Origin: Actinacidiphila glaucinigra
Lineage (GTDB): Bacteria > Actinomycetota > Actinomycetes > Streptomycetales > Streptomycetaceae
DNA length: 64,000 nt
Direction of reading: 5' to 3'
NCBI RefSeq assembly: GCF_900188405.1
Contig: NZ_FZOF01000011.1
Location: 62,001-126,000 of the forward strand
Shown: positions 34,569 through 43,480 of the stretch, in pieces
Layout: each line of letters begins with the position of its first letter
Position numbering within the stretch: position 1 is the first letter of the stretch
Notes under the pieces: model-generated
The model's database searches: none
What the model was told of the DNA's origin: nothing
What the model saw: only the letters and a program-made list of their open reading frames with translations
Program-made: the position numbers and the translations under genes

Positions 34569-35174
34569 TCACATGTCGTCGCCCGCGTGTGCGAGCAGTT
34601 CTTCGGGTGACCAGGCCAGGCGTCCGGCCGCGCAGTCGGCCAGCACGTCCCGGACCCACGACAGTTCGGCCGCCGTCATCGCGCGCACGTACCCCAACTC
34701 CAGTGTCGCGATCCGGGGCAGTCCGCTCTCCGCCTCCCGGGCGAGGTCCGCGTCGTGCCGGGCGAGGGCCGTCTCCAGGGCCTTCGCCCGGCGGCCGAGC
34801 GCGTCGCGCAGCGCGTCCGGTGTCAGCATCATCAGCAGCGACAGTGCGGCGGGGAACTCGGGGAACTCCTGTTTCGGCGTGGCGAGCATCTCGTCGAGCC
34901 AGCGGTGCGCCGTCTCGCTGCCCGCGTCGGTGACCTCGTAGACCGTGCGCTCCGGGTACTGGGCGTCCCGGCCCGTCTCGCGGACGGCGATCAGTCCGGC
35001 GGCGAGCAGGCGGTCCATGGTCCGGTACAGGCCGGCCCGCTGGCCGACGTTGACGACCTGGTCCTTGCCCCATTCCTTGAGCAGCCGCTGCACGCCGTAG
35101 GGATGGAGGGGCTTGTAGTGCAGCAGGGCCAGGACGGTCAGGGCGAGCGGGGAACTCCGGGGCGCAGTGCTCAT
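34569..35174 (-). CDS. PadR-family transcriptional regulator
   Basis: A 201-aa regulator. The N-terminal winged helix (LALTVLALLHYKPLHPYGVQ...QRAGLYRTMDRLLAAGLI...YEVTDAGSE) is the PadR signature. Residues about 110-200 form the C-terminal dimer helices (ALRDALGRRAKALETALARH, VRDVLADCAAGRLAWSPEE). It is divergent from the FAD monooxygenase at 35239 with an ACTAGTT palindrome between. It probably represses that gene and itself until an aromatic ligand binds. Confidence 0.92.
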   Translation of the reverse strand: MSTAPRSSPLALTVLALLHYKPLHPYGVQRLLKEWGKDQVVNVGQRAGLYRTMDRLLAAGLIAVRETGRDAQYPERTVYEVTDAGSETAHRWLDEMLATPKQEFPEFPAALSLLMMLTPDALRDALGRRAKALETALARHDADLAREAESGLPRIATLELGYVRAMTAAELSWVRDVLADCAAGRLAWSPEELLAHAGDDM

Positions 35175-35197
35175 GGGCCGATATTACCCACGACCGG

Positions 35198-35218
35198 ACT
35201 AGTTGACTAGGAACTAGT
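35198..35218. promoter_or_regulatory. PadR operator palindrome
   Basis: ACTAGTT-gactagg-AACTAGT has perfect 7-bp arms in an AT-rich patch of the 64-base gap between the divergent padR-like and monooxygenase genes. It overlaps both likely promoters. Confidence 0.82.
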
Positions 35219-35238
35219 TTCACTGCAACTATTCACTC

Positions 35239-36453
35239 ATGACGAACTCGACTGGCACGACGAAGGGCAAGGTTCGCTCCGCACTGGTCATCGGCGGCGG
35301 TGTCGCCGGTCCCGTCACCGCGATGGCGCTGCAGCAGGCGGGCATCGAGGCAACGGTCTTCGAGGCGTACGACCGTCCGGCCGACGGGATCGGCGGCGGC
35401 ATGGGCCTGGCGCCGAACGGCTTCCAGGCGTTCGACGCGATCGGCGTGGGCGATGCGATCCGCGCGGTCAGCACCGAGATGAACGGCATCGTGCTGAGGA
35501 GCTGGAACGGCAAGAAGCTGGCCGAGTTCGGCACGCTGCCCGGTATCGACCCGACACGCTTCGTGATCCGCGCGGAGCTGTTCCGGGCCTTGCGCGAGGC
35601 GGCCGCGAAGCGGGAGCTGACCACCGTCTACGGCCGGCGCATCGTCGACGCGAGCCAGGACGCCGACGGTGTCACCGCGCACTTCGAGGACGGCAGCACG
35701 GCGACCGGCGACGTGCTGATCGGCGCGGACGGACTGCGCTCGACGGTACGCCGTCTCATCGACCCGGCCGCTTCCGCGCCGCGGTTCGCCGGCACGGCGG
35801 GGTTCGGCGCGATGGTCACCGACGCCGGCGTCGCGCCCACCGACGGCATGATGCACATGGCCTTCGGCAAGCGGTGCTTCTTCGCCTGGCAGGTGCTCGC
35901 CGACGGCACCGGCTTCTGGTTCGTCAACCTGCCGGTGGCGCGGCCGCTGACGCCCTCCGAGCAGCGCGAGCGCGGGGGCGCCTACTGGCTGGAACACCTG
36001 ACCGAGGTCTGCGAGGGCGACGTCACCCCGGCCGGGCGGATGCTGGCGGCCACCGACCCGACGGCGATGCTCTTCGCCGGAAGCACGGAGAGCCTGCCGC
36101 GGTCGGTGCGCTGGAGCCGCGGCCGGATGGTCCTGACCGGGGACGCGGCCCATGCCCCCTCCTCCAGCTCCGGCCAGGGGGCTTCGCTCGCCGCGGAGAG
36201 TTCCGTCGAACTCGCCCGCTGCCTGCGCGACCTGCCCCTGCCTCAGGCACTGGCCCGCTACGAGGAGCTGCGCCGGCCCCGGGTGGAGCGGATCGTCAAG
36301 GAGACCGCCCGCACCAACGCCCGCAAGGCCGCGGGCCCGGTCGGACGGGTGGTCCGCGACGCGCTGCTGCCGGTGATGTTCAAGCTGGTCAAGCCCGAGA
36401 AGAACGCCTGGCAGTTCCGGTACCCGATCGACTTCGACGCCCCGGTGGGGTGA
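35239..36453 (+). CDS. FAD-dependent monooxygenase
   Basis: A 404-aa class A flavoprotein monooxygenase. ALVIGGGVAGPVTAMALQQA is the FAD-binding loop, VLIGADGLRSTVR the DG motif and MVLTGDAAHAPSSSSGQGAS the GD motif. Shorter than the aromatic hydroxylase at 31187 and without its C-terminal extension, it resembles TetX- or salicylate-hydroxylase-like enzymes; a role in drug or phenol inactivation is possible. Control by the divergent PadR regulator is likely. A stem-loop follows the stop. Confidence 0.9.
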   Translation: MTNSTGTTKGKVRSALVIGGGVAGPVTAMALQQAGIEATVFEAYDRPADGIGGGMGLAPNGFQAFDAIGVGDAIRAVSTEMNGIVLRSWNGKKLAEFGTLPGIDPTRFVIRAELFRALREAAAKRELTTVYGRRIVDASQDADGVTAHFEDGSTATGDVLIGADGLRSTVRRLIDPAASAPRFAGTAGFGAMVTDAGVAPTDGMMHMAFGKRCFFAWQVLADGTGFWFVNLPVARPLTPSEQRERGGAYWLEHLTEVCEGDVTPAGRMLAATDPTAMLFAGSTESLPRSVRWSRGRMVLTGDAAHAPSSSSGQGASLAAESSVELARCLRDLPLPQALARYEELRRPRVERIVKETARTNARKAAGPVGRVVRDALLPVMFKLVKPEKNAWQFRYPIDFDAPVG

Positions 36454-36460
36454 CGGGAAC

Positions 36461-36484
36461 GGGCCGGCCCCGAGGGGCCGGCCC
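36461..36484. terminator. Convergent stem-loop terminator
   Basis: GGGCCGGCCC-CGAG-GGGCCGGCCC forms 10-bp perfect arms with a 4-base loop in the 59-base gap between the converging monooxygenase and S53 peptidase genes. It can serve both directions. Confidence 0.8.
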
Positions 36485-36512
36485 GCGTCCGCTTCCGCCG
36501 GATGACCGGCGG

Positions 36513-39500
36513 TTACTGCTTTTTGAGCGTGAAGTCGCCGGTGACGGTCTCCCCCTTCCTGACCTTCATCGTCGTGGCCACCGGCCGGTAGCCGTCCTTG
36601 GCGACGATGACGTCCAGCGGGTTGTTGCGGGAGTCCAGCCACAGGGAGTACGTGCCGTCGGCGGCTGTCCTGAGGGAGTAGTCGGCGGCCCAGCTGCCGA
36701 TCTCCACGGTGGCTCCGGCCAGTGGCTTGGTGGTGCCGTCGCTCTGGACGCCGCGTACGGTTCCGGTGATTTTGCCCCAGGTCTTCGGCGGGTCGACGTG
36801 CAGGGACACCGGGATCTTCCGCATCCCGTACGGGGTGTCGTTGTCCAGCGCCAGCTGGGCGGTGAGGTCACCCGGCTGCGCGATCTCGGGCACCGAGGCG
36901 TCCAGCGTGACGGTGACCGTCGTGCTCGCGCCGGGCTGCAGGGTGAAGTGCTGGGAACTCGTCCTCAGCCACGGGACGTCGGTCGTGCCGCCCTGGTCGT
37001 ATCCGGGCAGGAACTCCACGGTGCTGCTCGGGGTGTACGGCTCGCTTCCGCCGCCGATCTTGTAGAGGCCCAGGGCGGCGCCGCCGCGGTAGGTGGCCAC
37101 GTCGGCGTTGGGCAGGGTGGCCCAGGCGCCGGCCTGCGGGTCGTAGGCGAAGCCCTGGTTGGTGAGAGCCTCGTGGCTGATGCCGCTGGTCATCACGAGC
37201 CGGTCGTTCGCCGCGGTGGAGGAGGAGCTCCACAGCGGGATCGGGAGGTCGGGAAGGGACGTCCAGGTGTCGGCGGCCGGGTCGTACACGTAGGCGCGCT
37301 TGCTCTCGCCGATGGAGTCCGCGTTGCCGCCGGCGCAGTAGAGCTTGCCGTTGACACCGCCGCACGACTCCCAGGCGACCCGCTCGGGGTAGTCGGCGAT
37401 CCGGGACCATGTGTCGGTGTCGGGGTCGTAGGCGTACGCCTCGACGGTGCCGCAGCGGTCGTCGCAGCCGCCGACCGTGTAGAACTTGCCGTCGAGGGCC
37501 GCGTTGCCCTGGCCCGCGTAGGCCGCGGGTGCCGGTGCCCCGGTGCTCCAGCGGTCGGCGACGGGGTCGTAGATCTCCAGCTTGGGGTCGGTGGTGCTGT
37601 CCGGCAGCCAGCCGCCGACGGTGTAGAACCTGCCGTCGACGAACTGGCCCGAGGGGGCCTCCCGGCGGTCCGTCGCGCTGGCCACCTGGCTCCAGGTGCC
37701 GACGACGGGGTCCAGGACGTACATGGCGTTGCTGACGTCGAAGCCGGTGTAGCCGAAGGCGGAGTAGACCTTGCCCTCGTAGGTGCCGACCGCGTTGCCG
37801 AGGACGGTCTCCGGGAGGTTGGGGGCGGTCTGCCAGGCGTCCCCGGACGGTGCCGCGGTGCGCTTCGGCCCGGACGGGGCCGGGCCCTTCTTGCTCGCGT
37901 GCGGGGAGAAGTGCCCCTTGACGGTCTGCAGGGGTGCGCCGCCGCCGAGGGCCTGGGGCTGGAAGCCTCCGGCCCGTTCACCCACGGCCACGGTGACGGG
38001 TGCGCCGCCGGTGTTCTTGACCGTCATGTTCCGCGTGGTGGACTTGCCCCAGCCGAGGGTGGCGCCGACGGTGTCCGGCGTCACGGTCAGCTGACCGGCC
38101 TTCAGCTTGTAGGAGGCCGAGACGGCGGTGTCGGCCGCGATGGCGACGGTCTTGCTGAGCTCCGTGTAGCGCGGCCTTGCGGCGTTGACCTCGTGCTTCC
38201 CGAGGCCGGGCGAGAACATGAGGTAGAGCCCGTCGCCGCGTGCGGGGTCCTCGGGGGTCGCGACGGTGGTCGCGGTCACCCCCGGTTCGTCCTTGACGGT
38301 GACGTCGGCGCCGACCAGTCCTTCGCCGGTGTTGGCGTCGGTCACGGTGCCGGTGACCAGTCCGCCGGGAGTGGCCGTGTAGCCGCGGTCGCCGACGAAG
38401 ACGTCGTCGACGCCCCACCACCAGGCGAACTCGGTGACGAAGTGGAAGCGCACCCGGACGTCCCGCTTGCCCGCGAGGCCGTCGAGCGGGATCTCGACCT
38501 TGGCGTGGTCCGTGAAGCCCGGCGTCGCGGTCCACAGGGACTTCCATGTGGCGCCGTCGTCGGAGCTGGCGTCGACCGAGACGGCCTTGCCGTCGGACAC
38601 CCAGTACATGGCGTCGAAGGCCAGTTCGGGGTCGGTCGCCTCGGTCAGGTCGTAGACCGGGCTGATCAGCTGGGTGTCGTAGGGCGAGCCGATCGTGGTG
38701 TTGTCGGCGATGGCGAAGGCTCCGTCGCCGCCGGTCTGGTTGCCGCGTCCTTCCGGGTCGTCGAAGGTCCAGCCGCCCTCGCTGCCGTCGGCGTTGACGA
38801 CGCGCCAGCCCTGCGGGGCGGAGTCGGTTGACGCGAAGTGCTCGGTGGCGCCGTCCAGGTGCACGGTGTAGCCGGGCGCGGTGGCCTTCCAGGGATCGGC
38901 CCGCAGGGGCAGCTGGAGCGACTGGGGCGCATCGGTGACGGTGAGGGACCTGGTCGCCGTCGTGTAGCCGGGCAGGGAGGCGTCGGCGTGGAGGGTGTAG
39001 TCGTGGCCCTCGGGAAGGCTGAGGGTGAAGGCGCCGGTGGCCGGGTCGGTCCACACCGGGCCGCCGGGGACGCCGTCCACGGTGATCTTGGCGTAGAGCG
39101 GCCAGCCGTGGCCGGAGCCGTCGGTCACCTTGCCGGAGACGGTCTGGCTGGGGACCGGCTTCAGCGCGAAGTCCCGCGTGAGGGTGCCGTCTTCGGTGAC
39201 GTCGACGTCCTTGGCGGTGCCGCCGGCGTAGCCGTAGGCGTCGACGGTGATGTCGTAGTGGCCCACCGGGAGGCCGAGGGTGTAGCCGCCGTCGGCCCCG
39301 GTGCGCGTGACGTTCTCGGTGCCCGCGCTGATGGTGGCACCCGCGAGGGGCTTGCCGGTGGCCTGGTCGGTGACGGTGCCGGACAGCGTCCCGTGCGGGC
39401 CGGTCCGGAAGGCCCGCAGGCCGTCGGGGGTGCCCAGACCGGTCGGGCCGTCGTATCCGGCGGAGCCGGAGCACAGGTAGGCCGGGGTGCAGGTGCCGTT

Positions 39501-40684
39501 GTCGCCTGCGGTGACGTCGAAGAGCCCCGCCTCCGCCGCGTAGGGGTAGGAGTTGGGGTAGGTGCCCGCGACGGGCGTGCCGGCGTTGGCGTAGACGGCG
39601 GCGATGATGGGCGATCCGGCGCTGGTGCCGCCGAACTGCGCCCAGCCGCCGCCACCGTAGGTCTGGTACACCGCGACGGGGGTGGCGGGGTCGGCCACCG
39701 CGGAGACGTCGGCGACGGCGCGGTTGGCGCAGCCGGTGTCCTTCTGGAAGGCGGGCTTGGGCACGTAGAGCGAGCACCCGGACCCCGCGCCTCCCCAGGC
39801 GGTCTCGGACCAGCCGCGGCTGCTCCCGCTGTCGGCGGTGAGGGAGGTGCCGCCCACCGCGGTCACATGGGACGACGCGGCCGGGTAGGAGACGCCGTAA
39901 CCGAAGTCGCCGGAGGAGGCGACCATCGCGACGCCGGGGTGGTTGTAGTGGGCGTCCAGCACCGTCGTCTGGTACGGGTCCTCACCACTGCCGAAGCGGT
40001 AGTCGGTGCCGTAGGAGTTGGAGACGAACTTGGCGCCGAGCTCGACCGCCGTGTCGACGGCGGCGCCGAGGTCCTCGAAGCCCGGGGTGTCGGCCTCGAC
40101 GAGCAGGATGTGGGCGTTGGGGGCTATCGCCGAGACCATGTCGAGGTCGAGGGAGATCTCCCCGGCCCAGTCGGGGTCGGGCTGCGGGTAGTCGGTACCG
40201 CCGCGCTGGTCGACCTTCGTGAAACACCCGTTGTCCGTCGTGCAGGCGGGCAGGCGGGCAGGCCGTACTGCTCGCGGTAGACCGCCAGGTCGTCCTCGGC
40301 GGTCGGGTCGTCGAAGGCGTCGACGATGGCGATCGTCTGGCCCGCTCCGCCACCCGCCGGGACGTTGTAGGCGGAGCGCAGATCGGCCGGGCCGAACCCG
40401 CCCGGCGCCGCCTGGGTCCGCAGGCCCTTGGACGGCTTCACATCGGTGCGGCGCAGGGCATAGCAGGTGGCCTCGCCCTTCTTGGCGGCGCCGCATGCCG
40501 CCTCGTAGGGCGCGTGGCCGTCCGCGTCAGCGGTCGTGGTGGAGGTGACACTCGCGGCGGAGGGCGCCGCGGCCTGGGACGGTGTCTGGATGCCCAGGAC
40601 GGCCATCGCGGCGGTGACGATCACCGCCGGCCAGGTGGACATCCGCCGCCGCGGCGGTGGAACGGATATGTGTGGTACGCGCAA
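36513..40684 (-). pseudogene. S53 (sedolisin) peptidase with Kelch repeats, frameshifted
   Basis: A ~1,390-codon exported protease split by one frameshift. The N-terminal part (TTG 40684 after GGGAGT) gives a signal peptide (STWPAVIVTAAMAVLGIQTP) and the start of the S53 fold. At 40242-40263 an extra 8-bp repeat copy shifts the frame. The rest then runs open to 36513: GEISLDLDM (Glu/Asp pair), VASSGDFGYG (Asp) and GGTSAGSPII (Ser), then carboxypeptidase-regulatory-like beta-sandwiches, a beta-rich DDGATW domain, Kelch repeats and more regulatory-like domains. The paralogue at 46737 lacks the 8-bp insertion. It could be a pseudogene, a phase-variable gene or a sequencing artefact. Confidence 0.85.
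40242..40263. repeat. 8-bp tandem repeat causing the frameshift
   Basis: GCAGGCGG is repeated 2.75 times (40242-40249, 40250-40257, partial to 40263). On the coding strand the repeat adds 8 bases between GGCCTGCCCGCCTGC and ACGACGGAC. The intact paralogue has LPACTTDNGCF at this place. Removing one unit restores the frame. Confidence 0.85.
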
Positions 40685-41049
40685 CGTCCGACTCCCAAGT
40701 CATCACAGGAACGCCGAATCATGAAGGTTCGACAGCGAACTTCTGTGGTCGCCGGGAGTCCATTAGCGGAGAGATCTTGTGTGCATGTCAACGCCGAAAA
40801 GGGCGGAAAAGGGCCACCGTTTTGCGTTCTCCGGTGCGCTCGACGCGAATGCGTCCGGATACCGGAGAGTAGGCGTGATCAATGACGCCACCTTCAACAA
40901 GTCGCACTATGAAGGTGGTTGACGCATGCATCGCCCGATTCCCGGCCTGCCGCCCGGACGTCGCCTCCCGGCCCGCGCGCCCTGGTTGTGGCCCATCGGC
41001 TCCTGCGGCGCGACGCGCCGGGGCATTCGGAGACCGGGGACCGCGTGGC
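40685..41049. other. Intergenic region, promoter of the frameshifted peptidase
   Basis: These 365 bases lie between the stop of the 99-aa membrane protein and the peptidase start, both on the minus strand. I see no gene. A GGGAGT ribosome site (about 40,692-40,697) serves the TTG start. No clear operator or terminator was found. Confidence 0.4.
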
Positions 41050-41349
41050 TCAGAAGGGACTCGGCACCCGCGTCGCGATCATCACGACGATCGCAAGGTG
41101 GATCAGACACGCGACCCGCACCGCCTTCCATTTGCGGGCAACTCCCGCGGCCGCGGCGAGCAACAGAGTGGAGAGGACCAGACACAGGGCGGCACCCGCC
41201 GCGGTGTCGGGATCGCTTGTCGGTGTCGACTCCTCGCCCACAGCCGGAAGAGCCGGCAGCAGCATGAATACCGCCACGGCGTACAGGCCGGCGGCCAGAC
41301 ACCCGCGGAGCAGTGGGATCAGCTTGCTGTCGGCAACCGTCACGTTCAT
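41050..41349 (-). CDS. Small membrane protein, unknown function
   Basis: A 99-aa protein starting MNVTVADSKLIPLLRGC. Hydrophobic segments are at about residues 16-33 (GCLAAGLYAVAVFMLLPA) and 52-68 (AAGAALCLVLSTLLLAA), with a third at the C-terminus (VACLIHLAIVVMIA). A longer in-frame start at MSSENPG is possible. Function unknown. Confidence 0.6.
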   Translation of the reverse strand: MNVTVADSKLIPLLRGCLAAGLYAVAVFMLLPALPAVGEESTPTSDPDTAAGAALCLVLSTLLLAAAAGVARKWKAVRVACLIHLAIVVMIATRVPSPF

Positions 41350-41522
41350 TCCGTTCTGCGACCACGTGGGGGACGCGCCGAAAGCGGGCGGCGCCCAACT
41401 GGAGAAACACCCCGGATTCTCGGACGACATCGACCGACCGGTCACGATTCTTTGCCGGTATGCGCGGATATCGGCCGGCTGCCCGTCACGACAGAGCCAT
41501 CGCAGCACAAGTCGAGGCGCGG

Positions 41523-43046
41523 TCAGTCACGTCGAAGAGTGGACCGGCCGGCCTCCCAGGACTCGAACGCGTAGAGCAGGGTTCCGTCCGCCGACGGCGT
41601 GAGCGTGATATCCACGCCGTCCGTGCAGTTGAGAGTGCCTTCGGTGATCTGCTCCTGCACCGCCAGCCCCCGGACGGTCTGGGACACCAGCACCCAGTCA
41701 CCGCCGCACTCCAATGTCGGATAGTCGACCCTGCCCACGACGTCCCCGACTTTGCCGCCCTTGTACACGATCTTCACGGGATAGAGCTTGTCGTCTCCCT
41801 GATGCACGGTCCCCCGCCACGTGCCCTTGTAGCGGAATGCCGGCAACGCGGGTTTCAGGCCGGCCGAGGCGGTGGAGGGCGCCGGCCGCGCAGTGCCGTC
41901 TCCCGCTGTCGTCTCGGATCCGGCGGTCAGCATCCTCAGGGTCAACGCGCCTACGACGAAGACGACTGCCGCGAGAAGCAATGACCGTCCACGTCTCCGC
42001 CGTGTCGGTGACGCAGCACCGGGCAGGGTCGGACGAGGTCCCCAGGAAGGAAGCGGCGGGGGTGGGGGGACCGGGACGACGGCCCGGCGGAGGTCCGCCC
42101 GGGCGGGCAAGTCCGGCTGAGGCGGCCGGGCGGCCCCATCGAATGCCGTCGCCGGTGGTGTCTCCACCTCGAGCAGGTGCGCCGCGTGCCGCCCGAGGTG
42201 GTCGAGGAGTGCCGGCGACAGCCACGGGCGGGAGCGGTCGTACCCGGCGGACTCTGCCAGCTCCGCGATGCGCGCCGGAGTGGGGCGCCGAGCCGCCTCC
42301 TTGGCCAGGCACGCCTGCGCGACCTCGCGCAGTGCCCCGCTGAGGCCCTCCAGGTCGGGCGGCTGTGAGATCACGGCAAGCAGTCCCGCCGCTCCGCTGC
42401 CCGCGTGAGGGAACGGAGACCGCCCGGTGGCGGCGAACACGAGGACCGAGCCGAGGCAGAAGACGTCACCGGCACCCGAGACGGGCTCGCCAAGCACCTG
42501 TTCCGGGGACATGAACCCCGGGGTGCCCACCACCACGCCGGTGCGGGTGAGCCCGGCTCCGTCCAACGCGCGCGCGATGCCGAAGTCGATCACCCGGGGC
42601 CCGTCCAGGCTGAGCAACACGTTCGACGGCTTCAGGTCTCGATGTACCAGACCGCAGCCGTGAATCGTCTCCAGGGCCCGCGCCAGCCCGAAGGCCAGGG
42701 CCCACACGGATCCCTCCGGCAGACGTCCGTGCCGCTCCACCGCCGAATGCAGTGCCAGCGCGGGGACATAGGCCGTGGCCGCCCACGGAACCGCGGCCTC
42801 GGTGTCCGCAGCCACGACCGGGGCGGTCCACTCCCCGACAGCCCGGCGGGCAGCGTGCACCTCACGCCGGAACCTCTGCCGGAACTCCGCGTCCACCGCC
42901 AGCTCGGCGTGGACGAGTTTGACCGCCACGGTGCGTCCCTGCGCCGAACGCCCCAGGAAGACCCGGCCCATGCCGCCGGAGCCCAGTCGGCCCAGCAATC
43001 GGTAGGGGCCCACGGTGTTCGGATCGCCCGGCATGAGCCCGTCCAT
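41523..43046 (-). CDS. Transmembrane eukaryotic-type Ser/Thr protein kinase
   Basis: A 507-aa Hanks-type kinase. The catalytic core is intact: GSGGMGRVF (22-30), AVKLV with Lys43, HRDLKPSN (135-142), DFG (154-156) and GTPGFMSPEQ. A Pro-rich linker (PVPPPPPLPSWGPRP) leads to one transmembrane helix (about 354-374), then a ~130-residue extracytoplasmic domain with two Cys (LECGGDW and LNCTDGV) that likely senses an external ligand. Start ATG 43046 after GGGGAGG. It probably phosphorylates cytoplasmic targets in response to an outside signal; it lies between the two protease genes and is divergent from the PA14 protein. Confidence 0.93.
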   Translation of the reverse strand: MDGLMPGDPNTVGPYRLLGRLGSGGMGRVFLGRSAQGRTVAVKLVHAELAVDAEFRQRFRREVHAARRAVGEWTAPVVAADTEAAVPWAATAYVPALALHSAVERHGRLPEGSVWALAFGLARALETIHGCGLVHRDLKPSNVLLSLDGPRVIDFGIARALDGAGLTRTGVVVGTPGFMSPEQVLGEPVSGAGDVFCLGSVLVFAATGRSPFPHAGSGAAGLLAVISQPPDLEGLSGALREVAQACLAKEAARRPTPARIAELAESAGYDRSRPWLSPALLDHLGRHAAHLLEVETPPATAFDGAARPPQPDLPARADLRRAVVPVPPPPPLPSWGPRPTLPGAASPTRRRRGRSLLLAAVVFVVGALTLRMLTAGSETTAGDGTARPAPSTASAGLKPALPAFRYKGTWRGTVHQGDDKLYPVKIVYKGGKVGDVVGRVDYPTLECGGDWVLVSQTVRGLAVQEQITEGTLNCTDGVDITLTPSADGTLLYAFESWEAGRSTLRRD

Positions 43047-43480
43047 TCGGCCTCCCCGCCACCTGAAGGGCAACCGAGACCGCCACTGCGCCTCGAACAC
43101 CCGGGGGTGGGATTCTGCCACCCCCGGGTGACCACGGGGAGATGCCGCGAGGGCCTCTGAGGCCGGCACCCATTCGGACGGCGAGTCCCTGAGTGGTCGC
43201 CGAGCGCCGCCTCTTCACCCGATCCGACCGCCGATCGCGCAGCGGGGCTGCCCTACGTGACAGCCCCGCAGGACAGGGCAACCCCGCCCAAGTTTTACCC
43301 AGTTGAGGACAAAGTATGGACGGTTCGATGCAACCTTCGTACGCTGGGCGTCGATTTCGCGCGGAAGTACGCAGGCAACGGTCACGCAACGCCAGCGCTC
43401 CACTCGTACGTGCATGACTCCACTCCGCGGACGCGGGCCACCCCCGCTCGTACCGCATTGCGCGCCCAGCAGGAGGAAGA
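43047..43480. other. Divergent promoter region (kinase / PA14 protein)
   Basis: These 434 bases hold the promoters of the minus-strand kinase and the plus-strand PA14 gene. No supported gene lies here. TTGAGGACAAAGTATGG (about 43,301-43,317) could be part of a promoter but lacks a textbook spacing. Confidence 0.4.

Noticed and set aside
35874..38831. 985-codon plus-strand frame over the monooxygenase and the S53 peptidase
   Set aside because: Antisense to the Kelch and beta-sandwich coding region; valine/glycine-rich shadow without motifs.
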